This document shows positions 8,901-16,984 of a stretch of 64,000 nucleotides of DNA, in pieces. The position numbers were made by a program, and so were the translations under genes. Origin of the DNA: a bacterium (GTDB taxonomy: Bacteria; Orphanbacterota; Orphanbacteria; Orphanbacterales; Orphanbacteraceae); assembly GCA_025782575.1 (NCBI GenBank), contig JALGYY010000025.1, positions 1-64,000 on the forward strand, read 5' to 3'. Within the stretch, counting starts at the first letter, position 1, and every line of letters begins with the position of its first letter. Below the pieces are notes generated by a model. That model ran no database searches, was not told the origin of the DNA, and saw only the letters and a program-made list of their open reading frames with translations.

Positions 8901-9560
8901 ATGCGAAGACTCTTAAAAGCCCCGCTTCCCATGCTCCTCCTGTTGTTAATCACGGGCCTTCCAACGGTTTCCTGCGTGGAACTGGGGGCGGCGCCGGATG
9001 ACAGCGGGTCGAATGTAGATCGAGCACTTCCGTTTGCTTTAGTGTCAAAAGAGCCCACAGCCGTTCTTCAGGCGGAAAGCGCACCACCACTCGAAACGAC
9101 GGTGCAATCATTCTGGATCGTGAAAGGCGAATCCTCTGAAATCGAGATCAAGTATGCCCCTCCGGGGGAGAGCCTCGAGGACTTCCTCGATGTCGAATTC
9201 GGTGAAGAAGCTCTACTCGCTCATCCGGATGGGACCCCGATTGCCGAAGGTGAAAGTGTTCTTATTACGTTGACCGTCCATCCCTCGAAATTCCAGGTGA
9301 GTTTCGAGCCGTCCGGTCTTCAAATCGATCCCGACCATCCTGTGGTTATCGAGTTCAAGTATGAGCATGCCGACCACGACTTCGATCGGGATGGGGACAT
9401 GGACGAGGCAGATGAACAGATTCGGGTCGAAGAGCTCGGCATCTGGAAACGTGCCGCTCCCGGCCAGGTCTGGACTGAGACCGAATCCGATCACGACACG
9501 CTTGATCAGAAGATCAAGACAGAGGTCTGGTCTCTGGAGAACATCGCAGTCTCCTGGTAG
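8901..9560 (+). CDS. predicted lipoprotein with acidic calcium-like loop
   Basis: 219 residues, family not recognised. A hydrophobic signal (about residues 6-22) ends in TVSC, an imperfect lipobox, so export and possibly lipidation are likely. The body is acidic and probably beta-rich. Near residue 157 the stretch DHDFDRDGDMDEADEQ resembles a calcium-binding DxDxDG loop of EF-hand or dockerin type. A GAGGTGG ribosome site precedes ATG 8901. It lies 53 nt after the sigma-54 activator and 33 nt before a TPR gene, so co-transcription is likely. Function unknown. Confidence 0.7.
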   Translation: MRRLLKAPLPMLLLLLITGLPTVSCVELGAAPDDSGSNVDRALPFALVSKEPTAVLQAESAPPLETTVQSFWIVKGESSEIEIKYAPPGESLEDFLDVEFGEEALLAHPDGTPIAEGESVLITLTVHPSKFQVSFEPSGLQIDPDHPVVIEFKYEHADHDFDRDGDMDEADEQIRVEELGIWKRAAPGQVWTETESDHDTLDQKIKTEVWSLENIAVSW

Positions 9561-9593
9561 ACCGGCCGTCCGGCTGAAACAAGAAAGGGATTC

Positions 9594-10592
9594 ATGAGTC
9601 CTCTCGCCACATCGCTTCGAGAGATCGCGACTGCTCACGAATTGGCTGATAACGGACGATTTCGGGAGTTACGCGAATTGATCTCGGCTCTCCCGTCCGA
9701 ATCGGTCGTTTCGTCTCCCAGCCTCTCTCTCTACCATGCCATCGCTGTAGCACGGCTCGGGTCCCATAGCGAGGGAGCGGAATGGGCGGATCGGGCGATT
9801 GAGGGCGCGCGACTCAGTGGAGATTCGGTCGTGGAGGTTCGCGCTTACAATGTACGGGGAGCGATCGCCTTCGAGAGCGGACAGATCGAAGACAGCGAAG
9901 ACTTTTTTCAACTCGGCCTCGCCGGGGCTGATCGTGTGGGCGACAAAGCGACCGTCGGCCGATGTTCCAACAACCTCGCCAACATCGCCTACATGCGGGG
10001 CGACTTCGGCCGGGCTCTTGGCTCCTATATTATGGCCATGGCCGCATTCCAGCATGCCGGTCTCGATCAGGGTGTCGCTGAAGCCTGGCATAATGTCGCC
10101 GCCGTCCACCGGGACAGGGGAGATCTGACCAGCGCCAGGGAGGCTGCGGAGCGAGGAGTCGAGGCAGCTTACGATTCCGGAGACCTTGCACTTGTGGGCC
10201 AGACACTCGCCGGACGAGCCGAGATTCGCATGTTGAGTGGTGACGCTCGCTTTGCGGCGAGAGAAATCTCTCGGGCGATTGCGATTCACAAGAGGATCGG
10301 CGATGTGGTGAGAGAGGCGGAAGACAGTCGGATCGAAGCCCTCATCATGCTTTCACTGGGCGAAACAAACCGCGGAGTCGCCCAGCTGCAGAAGGTCCAG
10401 GCGCAGGCCGAGGAGCATGGCCGCCCCTATCTCGGCGCACTTGCCTCTCGCGATCTCGCGCTCGCCCTCCAGGGAGCCGGCAACCTGGAACGGGCCAGGA
10501 GATGGGCCCACAGTGCTCGGGTCGCGTTCGAGCGGCTTGGCGCACGTTACGAAACAGGCCAAATTGATGCTCTTCTCTCCGACTTGTACTGA
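9594..10592 (+). CDS. tetratricopeptide-repeat protein
   Basis: 332 residues of continuous helical repeats, no signal peptide. About eight TPR-like helix pairs are visible, including YNVRGAIAFESGQIEDSEDF, CSNNLANIAYMRGDFGRALG and WHNVAAVHRDRGDLTSAREA, with the A/G-small-residue pattern of Tetratrico_1. Probably a cytoplasmic protein-interaction scaffold. It is the last gene of the regulator-lipoprotein-TPR set and could act as an adaptor for the non-phosphorylated activator (speculative). Confidence 0.82.
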   Translation: MSPLATSLREIATAHELADNGRFRELRELISALPSESVVSSPSLSLYHAIAVARLGSHSEGAEWADRAIEGARLSGDSVVEVRAYNVRGAIAFESGQIEDSEDFFQLGLAGADRVGDKATVGRCSNNLANIAYMRGDFGRALGSYIMAMAAFQHAGLDQGVAEAWHNVAAVHRDRGDLTSAREAAERGVEAAYDSGDLALVGQTLAGRAEIRMLSGDARFAAREISRAIAIHKRIGDVVREAEDSRIEALIMLSLGETNRGVAQLQKVQAQAEEHGRPYLGALASRDLALALQGAGNLERARRWAHSARVAFERLGARYETGQIDALLSDLY

Positions 10593-10638
10593 TTTTCCCA
10601 CTCCGCCCCCCCTCTCCCACCCATTGTCATCAATTGAG

Positions 10639-10667
10639 TTGACAGTCTCCTGATAGACTTCTATATT
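10639..10667 (+). promoter_or_regulatory. strong promoter upstream of feoAB
   Basis: Perfect TTGACA at 10639-10644, a 17-nt spacer, and TATATT at 10662-10667. Transcription from about 10675 would leave an 80-nt leader before feoA that contains the DtxR-like box. Confidence 0.65.
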
Positions 10668-10717
10668 ATAGGAGATCGGGAGGGTCGGGTTCTCACAGAT
10701 TTTTTTTGGCCCTTGTG

Positions 10718-10736
10718 TTAGGCTCGACTAACTTTA
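10718..10736 (+). promoter_or_regulatory. DtxR/IdeR-like iron box before feoA
   Basis: The 19 bases TTAGGCTCGACTAACTTTA match 15 of 19 positions of the DtxR/IdeR consensus TWAGGTTAGSCTAACCTWA. A second dyad overlaps it (GACTAA-CT-TTAGTC, 10727-10740). It ends 20 nt before the feoA start and lies about 43 nt past the predicted transcription start, so repression by road-block or through an unseen second promoter is possible. Confidence 0.5.
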
Positions 10737-10756
10737 GTCTACTGGGGTAAATCAAA

Positions 10757-11041
10757 ATGACATTGATCGAACTGGCTCAGGGAGAATGGGGGAGAATCGA
10801 CTATCTGGAGGGTGACGAGAAGCTCTGTCGCCGCCTTCTGGAATGTGGATTCACACCGGGAGAGCCGGTTCGCTGTGTCGCGACCTCCCTATTTCACGAT
10901 CCGTTAGCCGTCAATGTGCGGGGAGCCCTGTTCGCCCTTCGGTCAGATGAGGCGGCCTGCATCAAAATCTGCCCCCGCGGCCGTCGCCGCCGCCGGCGGG
11001 AGTGCCGGAAACGAAAATGTCGGCAGACGACCCCGGAGTAG
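10757..11041 (+). CDS. feoA: ferrous iron transport protein A
   Basis: 94 residues. The first 72 form an SH3-like FeoA domain (LAQGEWGRIDYLEG, LLECGFTPGEPVRCV, DPLAVNVRG, FALRSDEAACIKI). FeoA binds the cytosolic part of FeoB and supports Fe(II) uptake. The last 20 residues are unusual: a run of Arg with Cys and Lys (RGRRRRRRECRKRK). This tail is encoded where the gene runs into feoB, so it may have grown by stop-codon loss. The gene overlaps the FeoB frame by up to 40 nt. Confidence 0.9.
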   Translation: MTLIELAQGEWGRIDYLEGDEKLCRRLLECGFTPGEPVRCVATSLFHDPLAVNVRGALFALRSDEAACIKICPRGRRRRRRECRKRKCRQTTPE

Positions 11042-13050
11042 AAGGGGGCGTCCGGGATGACGCCGCCTCCGATGATGCCTATTGCCCTCCCCCCTCCCGG
11101 CGCGCGCAGCCGCTTGTCGCACTTACCGGCATGCCCAACTCTGGCAAGACCACTCTGTTCAACGCGCTCACCGGATCGCGCATTCAAACGGCCAATTATC
11201 CGGGCTCCACGGTAGAACACTCCGAAGGAAAACTGAACACGGGCGCCGGCGAGCTCCGCCTCCTCGATGTACCCGGGATCACGAGCCTCTCACCCAGCTC
11301 TCAGGATGAGATGATTGCGGTGCAGGCGCTTTCCGGTCACTCCCCTCCGGGAATTCCGGAGGCATACATCGCGGTCGTAGATGCAACGCAGTTGGAAAGG
11401 CACCTCTATCTTGCCCGGCAGCTTCAGGGTATCGGCCGTCCTGTTCTGGTGGCGATCACCATGGTGGACATTCTCGAGAAGGGGAAGGGGTATCGGCTCG
11501 ATTCGTCCGCCCTCGAGAGAGAACTCGGTTGCCCGGTCGTTCCCGTGAACGGCGTAAGCGGTTTGGGAATCGAACGGCTCCGCCAATTGATTGGAGAGCT
11601 GATCGCCGATAGAGACCGCCAGGCCGGAACTCCGGCACACCCCAATCAACCGATCGAGTTTCCCCGGCCCACGTTCGACGAAATCTCGGAGAGCTATCGA
11701 GAGCTGAAGATACTCTCGGCCAAAGTTCTTATCTCGATCGGAAAGGAGCGGGCGCCCGCCGGCAGCGATCAAGGACGACCCGGAATTGACTTTCCCGATT
11801 CGAGAACCGAGAAGTTCGACAAAATCTTTCTTCATCCCATTTTCGGAATCGTCGTGTTCGCGGCGATCATGGCGATTATTTTCACGTCGATTTTTACTCT
11901 CGCGCAACCTCTTATGGACCTTGTTGATAATCTCTTCGCGGGGATGGCGACGATCTTGACGGGGGCACTTCCTCCATCCTGGTTCACGAGCCTCCTTGCA
12001 GACGGCATAATTACGGGGGTCGGCGCTCTCTCCATATTCCTGCCGCAGATCTTTATTCTGTTTCTCTTCCTCGGATTTCTGGAAGACAGCGGGTATCTCG
12101 CCCGCGGTGCGATGCTGGTCGACCGCTTTCTGGCATCGGTCGGGCTGAGCGGACGAGCGTTCGTCCCCATGCTTTCCGGCTTTGCCTGCGCCGTACCTGC
12201 CATGATGGCCGCACGCACCATGGGGAGCAGACGGGAGCGATTGCTCACCATCGTGATTCTGCCACTCATGCTTTGCAGCGCGCGACTGCCGGTCTACGGA
12301 TTGCTGCTCGCATTTCTCACTCCGCCCGACAAGCCGTGGATCGGCGGCCTCAGCCTCACCGCCCTTTATCTCTTCAGCGCATCGGCCGGGCTCGTGGTCG
12401 CCGCACTGCTCGGGCGACTACTCGGATTCAAAAAGAGAGATCGCGCCCCCCTGCTTCTTGAACTCCCGGCCATTCGAAGACCGATGGCTCGTGTGGTCTT
12501 TCGAACTACTCTTCATCGCACCCTTTCCTACGTTCAGAAGGCAGGGCCGACGATTCTTGTGGTCGCTGTGATCCTCTGGGTTCTCACGCATTTTCCATCC
12601 CAGACCGGGATGTCCGAAGCGGAGCAGCTTGCAGGCTCATGGGCGGCATCACTCGGTCATTTTCTGGAGCCCGTCATGCGGCCGCTCGGCCTTGACTGGC
12701 GTGTCGGCGTGGCGCTGATCTGCGCGTTTTCCGCGCGGGAAGTATTTGTCAGCGCCCTCGCACTTACCCTGATGGTAGCCGCTACCGGGGACGCCGTTCA
12801 GTCCTCGCTCCTTCTGGCCATGCGAAACGCCACACTTCCGGACGGTTCGCCGTTATTCACACTCGCTTCCTGTATCGGACTTATTGTATTCTTTATATTC
12901 GCCCTCCAGTGCATGGCAACACTGGCAGTCAGCCGACAGGAGTCGGGTGGGTGGCGCGTCCCCGGCCTTCAACTTATCTTGTACAATGCCGTCGCCTATA
13001 TGGCAGCGGTGATCACGGTACAAGGCCTGCGATTGATCGGAGTCTCTTGA
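11002..13050 (+). CDS. feoB: ferrous iron transporter B, GTPase-permease
   Basis: 682 residues. The N-terminal G domain shows G1 GMPNSGKT (43-50), the G2 region NYPGST (65-70) and G3 DVPG (89-92). The G4 position reads TMVD where NxxD is usual, so guanine specificity may be altered. A helical domain follows, then a polytopic membrane part with two Gate-type blocks (including GFLEDSGYLARGAM and the mirror-related RTTLHRTLSYVQKAGPTIL) and AFSAREVFVSALAL. It imports Fe(II) across the inner membrane. GTG 11002 is the longest start; ATG 11017 is equally possible, and both lie inside feoA. Confidence 0.95.
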   Translation: MPETKMSADDPGVEGGVRDDAASDDAYCPPPSRRAQPLVALTGMPNSGKTTLFNALTGSRIQTANYPGSTVEHSEGKLNTGAGELRLLDVPGITSLSPSSQDEMIAVQALSGHSPPGIPEAYIAVVDATQLERHLYLARQLQGIGRPVLVAITMVDILEKGKGYRLDSSALERELGCPVVPVNGVSGLGIERLRQLIGELIADRDRQAGTPAHPNQPIEFPRPTFDEISESYRELKILSAKVLISIGKERAPAGSDQGRPGIDFPDSRTEKFDKIFLHPIFGIVVFAAIMAIIFTSIFTLAQPLMDLVDNLFAGMATILTGALPPSWFTSLLADGIITGVGALSIFLPQIFILFLFLGFLEDSGYLARGAMLVDRFLASVGLSGRAFVPMLSGFACAVPAMMAARTMGSRRERLLTIVILPLMLCSARLPVYGLLLAFLTPPDKPWIGGLSLTALYLFSASAGLVVAALLGRLLGFKKRDRAPLLLELPAIRRPMARVVFRTTLHRTLSYVQKAGPTILVVAVILWVLTHFPSQTGMSEAEQLAGSWAASLGHFLEPVMRPLGLDWRVGVALICAFSAREVFVSALALTLMVAATGDAVQSSLLLAMRNATLPDGSPLFTLASCIGLIVFFIFALQCMATLAVSRQESGGWRVPGLQLILYNAVAYMAAVITVQGLRLIGVS

Positions 13051-13059
13051 GACGGGGGT

Positions 13060-14265
13060 ATGCACATGTTGGGCAAAAAGAAAACCGATGTCGTCGTGGT
13101 CGGCGCCGGCCCGGTCGGACTCTTTTCGGCACTCCTGCTTGCTGAAGCAGGTCTCAAAGTCGAGATATACGACAAAGACTGGCGCGGTTCGATCCATAGC
13201 TACGCTCTCACCCTCCATTCCGGATCACTCCGGCTCCTGAACCAGGTCGGCCTTTCCAGTGAATTGATCAAGCGAGGCCGCAGGATCGGACGGCTCGCCT
13301 TTTACGAAAAGGGCGAACGGATGGCTGAAATCGATCTCACCAAACTCGATGAGCTGTTTCCCTATGCACTTGTTCTTCCCCAATGCCATCTCGAAAACCT
13401 GATCGAGGATAAGCTAAAGGAAAAGAAGATTCGCGTGCACTGGAACCACAGGGTTCAGGATCTCGACCTTCAGAACAAGGATCGGGTGATCGCAAAAATA
13501 GAGCGGCTCGAAAAAGTAAGCCTGGGGTATCCGATCGCCCATCAGGAGCAATTGGTAAACAAGACTCTCGAGGTAGAGGCGAAGTACATACTCGGGGCTG
13601 ACGGCTGTCTCTCCCGAATGAGAAGGGTCGCCGGCATAGAATTCCCGGATGTGCTCGAAAAGATGATTCTCTGCGCCTTTGAGTTCCAGATGGAGGAGCC
13701 CGGGAAAGAGGAGGCGCGCATCACCCTTGCACCCGGTGAGGCGAATGTGTTCTGGCCGATGGCGGACGGGCGATGCCGCATGGGATTCCAGGTTCCGAAA
13801 GAACCGGCCGACTGGCCGGATGTAGGCACCTTGAACAGGTTCATTCAGGAGCGGACGCCCTGGTGTCGTGAAGCGCCCGAAGAGGTCTACTGGTCGACAA
13901 TCGTTCACTTCGACAGGCGCCTCGCGGAGCGGTTCGGCGAGGGCCGTGTCTGGTTGGCGGGCGATGCAGCACACGTGACGAGCCCGGCCGGATCGCAGAG
14001 TATGAACGTAGGCTTGCGGGAAGCACGCGATCTCACCCAGACGATGGCTGATGCGCTCGCCGACGGTGACTCGGAAACCGGGTTCCAGAAATACAATTCC
14101 AAACGTGTCGCCGAATGGCGCCAGCTGCTCGGCCTCGATGAGGGCCTGGTAACGGCAGGCGGGAATGATGACTGGATCGGAAAGATCGGACCGGGATTCG
14201 TACCATGCATTCCGGCATCGGGGCCGGACCTGGAAACCTATCTGGCCCAGCTAGGCCTCAGGTAG
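13060..14265 (+). CDS. FAD-dependent aromatic-ring-type monooxygenase
   Basis: 401 residues of the PHBH-like flavoprotein hydroxylase family (FAD_binding_3). The N-terminal Rossmann motif is VVVGAGPVGLFSALLLAEAG with a following acidic residue (EIYDKD). The second FAD motif is WLAGDAAHVTSPAGSQSMN near residue 300. Such enzymes insert one oxygen atom into substrates such as phenols or polyprenyl quinone precursors using NAD(P)H. The substrate cannot be read from sequence. It starts 9 nt after the feoB stop; ATG 13066 is an alternative start. No Fe-transport role is evident, so its place may reflect shared transcription only. Confidence 0.85.
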   Translation: MHMLGKKKTDVVVVGAGPVGLFSALLLAEAGLKVEIYDKDWRGSIHSYALTLHSGSLRLLNQVGLSSELIKRGRRIGRLAFYEKGERMAEIDLTKLDELFPYALVLPQCHLENLIEDKLKEKKIRVHWNHRVQDLDLQNKDRVIAKIERLEKVSLGYPIAHQEQLVNKTLEVEAKYILGADGCLSRMRRVAGIEFPDVLEKMILCAFEFQMEEPGKEEARITLAPGEANVFWPMADGRCRMGFQVPKEPADWPDVGTLNRFIQERTPWCREAPEEVYWSTIVHFDRRLAERFGEGRVWLAGDAAHVTSPAGSQSMNVGLREARDLTQTMADALADGDSETGFQKYNSKRVAEWRQLLGLDEGLVTAGGNDDWIGKIGPGFVPCIPASGPDLETYLAQLGLR

Positions 14266-14359
14266 TCCCGGCTCGACCGGTCCGGAGCCGTAAGGTGAGC
14301 GCTCACTCGCACTTTCGGAAATTTTTTGGCCGAAATCTCAGAAATCTGCCTTCAAGACG
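14266..14359. other. short intergenic stretch with two dyads
   Basis: Holds a 12-bp perfect palindrome GTGAGCGCTCAC (near 14295) and a hairpin with arms TTTCGG and CCGAAA around a T-rich loop (near 14313-14336). Either could end feo-monooxygenase transcription or bind a regulator. Confidence 0.35.
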
Positions 14360-14388
14360 TTGACAAAGGAAGCCGATATAGTTAGTAT
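14360..14388 (+). promoter_or_regulatory. promoter of candidate small RNA
   Basis: Perfect TTGACA (14360-14365), a 17-nt spacer, and TAGTAT (14383-14388). No ORF with a ribosome site follows; a structured stretch ending in a T-run does. Confidence 0.6.
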
Positions 14389-14394
14389 GCTCAG

Positions 14395-14547
14395 TAGAAG
14401 AGCACGAGACCAACTAGCCAAGCATTTAGAAGGTTGGTCCCGAAGGAGCCCCAGATGCGCCTCTACTGCCGGGGGTCGAGGTCGCTGGGTTAAGGGAGCC
14501 GCCGGCGCGGTTCCCAGCGCCTTCGGGCCGCCTTCTAAATTTTTTTT
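14395..14547 (+). ncRNA. candidate structured small RNA with intrinsic terminator
   Basis: A transcript from the promoter at 14360-14388 would be about 150 nt. Bases 14424-14433 pair perfectly with 14531-14540, and 14439-14446 pair perfectly with 14520-14527, with two further G-C pairs possible in the loop between. Eight T residues (14540-14547) follow directly, so the closing stem also acts as a rho-independent terminator. Inside, 14483-14489 can pair with 14513-14519. I could not match it to 6S, SRP, RNase P or tmRNA. No coding frame is supported. Promoter, stem and terminator together make a real RNA gene plausible, but this is prediction only. Confidence 0.5.
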
Positions 14548-14572
14548 GCCCCTGATTGCAGATCCTAATTCC

Positions 14573-14628
14573 GGGGACACAATACACAACTCATCAATGC
14601 ATTCTCGCGAATTCCGTATTGTGTCCCC
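14573..14628. repeat. palindromic REP-like element, copy 1
   Basis: Arms of 13 bp (14573-14585 and 14616-14628), GGGGACACAATAC and its complement, around a 30-nt centre. The shortest of four copies in the window; it sits between the candidate RNA terminator and the ada-alkA gene. Confidence 0.8.
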
Positions 14629-14727
14629 AGATCCAAATCGGAATAGAATCTCTCGCACATCAGAACCCGTTCCAGGAATTCTTTAGTTCAGGTCCGGAAA
14701 CCGCCAGCCTCCCAGGTTAGCGTGCGC

Positions 14728-14740
14728 TATAAATAGGGCA
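14728..14740 (+). promoter_or_regulatory. -10 element placing transcription start at the ATG
   Basis: TATAAAT at 14728-14734 lies 6 nt before the ATG at 14740, and no ribosome site is present between them. A start of transcription about 7 nt past the -10 would fall on the A of the start codon, suggesting a leaderless mRNA. Confidence 0.4.
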
Positions 14741-16227
14741 TGAACCTCGACGCCGCGAAATGTTATGAGGCGCTCCGAAGCCGGGATCGTCGTTTCGATG
14801 GCCGCTTCTTCACGGGCGTCCGTACGACGGGAATCTATTGCCGGCCGATCTGTCCCGCCCCTTCACCTAAGGCAGCGCACGTTGAGTTCTACCCATGCGC
14901 GGCGGCGGCAGAAGAAGCAGGATTTCGTCCCTGCAGACGGTGCCGTCCCGAAGCGGCTCCCGGATCACCCGCCTGGCTCGGCACATCGGCAACGGTCATC
15001 CGCGGCATGAAGCTGATTGCAGGCGGCGCACTGAACGAAATTTCTGTCGGCCAGTTGGCTCTACGACTGGGAGTGGGCGACCGGCACCTTCGCCGGCTTT
15101 TTCAAAAGCATCTTGGAGCCTCCCCTCTTGCAATCGCCAGGACAAGACGGACCCATTTCGCCCGCCGCCTGATCGATGATTGCGTACTTCCCATGACGGA
15201 CATCGCCTATGCGGCCGGCTTCTCGAGCATCCGGCAGTTCAATGCCACTGTGAAGAAGACGTTCGGTAGAACACCGACCGAACTTCGCCGCCTCGGTGCC
15301 GGCGCGCGGAAAAAGCAAATACCGGCGGGGAACAGTGAGGGGCTTACGTTTCGACTGCCATTCCGTGAACCATTCGACTGGAAACATCTTCTCGGTTTTC
15401 TGGCGATGCGCGCTACGCCCGGCGTTGAACTGGTGGACGATACCGCCTACCACCGGACCGTGCTGATCGACGGGAAGCCGGGTCTGATTCATGTGCGTCC
15501 GCTGAAAACAGGGGGCGCGCTCCTTCTAGCGGTGGACGGTCCGGTCTCGCGGCATCTCCCCGCACTGGTCGAACGGGTTCGGTCACTACTCGATCTCGCT
15601 GCCGATCCCGCCCACATCGCCGATCATCTCGAAAGTGATTCTCTTCTGGCCCGGTCTCTGGAGCTCCGACCGGGGCTTCGTCTGCCCGGCGCCTATGACG
15701 GTTTCGAAATTGCGGTCCGGGCGATCGTGGGCCAGCAGGTTTCCGTCAAGGGGGCGACCACAATCATGGGACGGCTCGCGGAGACCTACGGCAAGCCGGC
15801 CGGCGAAGAGGAACCGGGGGGGGCGTTGACGCGGCTTTTCCCGACGCCGGAGGCGCTTGCAGATGGTGATCCTGCCGCGGCGGGCATGCCACGCGCGCGG
15901 GGTGAGGCGATTCGAAACCTGGCGCGAATGGCAGCGAACGGGGACATCAAACTGGATGGTTGTATGAGCCCTGAACAAGTGAGAGATCGACTCCTCGGGA
16001 TCCGGGGCATCGGGGATTGGACGGCCGACTACATCGCCATGCGCGCTCTGCATGAACCGGACGCGTTCCCCATTGGCGACCTCGGGGTTCGACATGCATT
16101 CGAAGCGGCCGGACTTGACGGGTCTCCGGGCCGGATCCGCAAGCGAGCCGATCAATGGCGACCCTGGAGGGCCTACGCCGTCATGCACTTGTGGGCAAGC
16201 CTCTCTGATGGAGACAAATGCGAATGA
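14740..16227 (+). CDS. alkA: Ada-type regulator fused to AlkA 3-methyladenine glycosylase
   Basis: 495 residues, three parts. Residues 1-75 are the Ada zinc domain with Cys34, Cys38, Cys65 and Cys68; Cys34 (in GIYCRPIC) corresponds to the methyl-accepting Cys38 of E. coli Ada. Residues about 85-185 are an AraC-type double helix-turn-helix (LALRLGVGDRHLRRLFQKHL; DIAYAAGFSSIRQFN). Residues about 190-495 are AlkA N-terminal plus HhH-GPD glycosylase (GIRGIGDWTADYIAMRAL), with the catalytic Asp in GDLGVRH. It should sense methyl phosphotriesters, activate repair genes and excise alkylated bases. The downstream Ogt gene overlaps by 10 nt, making a compact alkylation-repair operon. Confidence 0.95.
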   Translation: MNLDAAKCYEALRSRDRRFDGRFFTGVRTTGIYCRPICPAPSPKAAHVEFYPCAAAAEEAGFRPCRRCRPEAAPGSPAWLGTSATVIRGMKLIAGGALNEISVGQLALRLGVGDRHLRRLFQKHLGASPLAIARTRRTHFARRLIDDCVLPMTDIAYAAGFSSIRQFNATVKKTFGRTPTELRRLGAGARKKQIPAGNSEGLTFRLPFREPFDWKHLLGFLAMRATPGVELVDDTAYHRTVLIDGKPGLIHVRPLKTGGALLLAVDGPVSRHLPALVERVRSLLDLAADPAHIADHLESDSLLARSLELRPGLRLPGAYDGFEIAVRAIVGQQVSVKGATTIMGRLAETYGKPAGEEEPGGALTRLFPTPEALADGDPAAAGMPRARGEAIRNLARMAANGDIKLDGCMSPEQVRDRLLGIRGIGDWTADYIAMRALHEPDAFPIGDLGVRHAFEAAGLDGSPGRIRKRADQWRPWRAYAVMHLWASLSDGDKCE

Positions 16228-16754
16228 AACTCCCCTACCAGGACATGAATACACCTGTCGGAAAGATCCGCTTGATCGGGAGCCCGGAGGGAACGGGCAG
16301 CAGTGAGGAGACGCTCGTTTCGCTCGAGTTTTCTGACTGCTGGGAGAGGGTGCGATCCTCGTTCGAGGCGAGATTCCCCGACGCGCGGCTTGTCCGATCA
16401 GATTCGATGCGAGCAGTGGTAGATCTAATGAATGCTTACTTCGAAGGAGACGCCCATGCGCTCGACCGGATCGCCGCCGATCCCAGTGGGACCCCATTCC
16501 AGGCCTCGGTCTGGCGGGCGCTTCGAGAGATTCCGGCGGGGACGACAACCTCGTACAAAGAGCTGGGCCGGCGGATCGGCTCCCCCCGAGCGACCCGTGC
16601 GGTAGGGACCGCGAACGGCTCCAACCCGATTGCCATTGTCATTCCGTGTCATCGTGTGATCCGAAGTGATGGCCTGCTCGGCGGCTACGGCGGCGGGTTG
16701 CATCGTAAAGAGTGGCTGCTCGGCCATGAGGGGGCCGAGTTGGGGCCTTGGTGA
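16218..16754 (+). CDS. ogt: methylated-DNA--protein-cysteine methyltransferase
   Basis: 178 residues. The C-terminal domain holds the active site IVIPCHRVIRSDG with methyl-accepting Cys144, preceded by the helix-turn-helix around TTSYKELGRRIGSPRATRAVG and the Asn hinge (ANGSNP). It removes alkyl groups from O6-alkylguanine in a suicide reaction. ATG 16218 has GGAG six bases upstream; ATG 16224 is in frame. The start lies inside the end of the Ada-AlkA gene, so the two are probably translated together. Confidence 0.95.
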   Translation: MRMKLPYQDMNTPVGKIRLIGSPEGTGSSEETLVSLEFSDCWERVRSSFEARFPDARLVRSDSMRAVVDLMNAYFEGDAHALDRIAADPSGTPFQASVWRALREIPAGTTTSYKELGRRIGSPRATRAVGTANGSNPIAIVIPCHRVIRSDGLLGGYGGGLHRKEWLLGHEGAELGPW

Positions 16755-16984
16755 CGATTCGGGGCGAAGTGTGCCAATCGACTCTATTCTCGTGAATCCC
16801 GGTACGATTCGGCTCAGATCCAATCGACTCCCTCGACTAAGATTGGCCTGCTTGCCTACCTAATCTACTGATTGCAAAAGTGTTACCGATTCTACTCAAT
16901 CCCCTGACCTTCTGGCCTCGTACTTGCCCTTTACAATGCTAAACTCCCCCTCTTTTTTCAGCTACATAAGCAAGGAGTATCCAA

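Noticed and set aside
14430-14460. GGTCC-CGAA-GGA resembling the SRP RNA apical loop
   Set aside because: The conserved AGCAG asymmetric loop is missing, and these bases pair better with the 3' arm that ends at the T-run.
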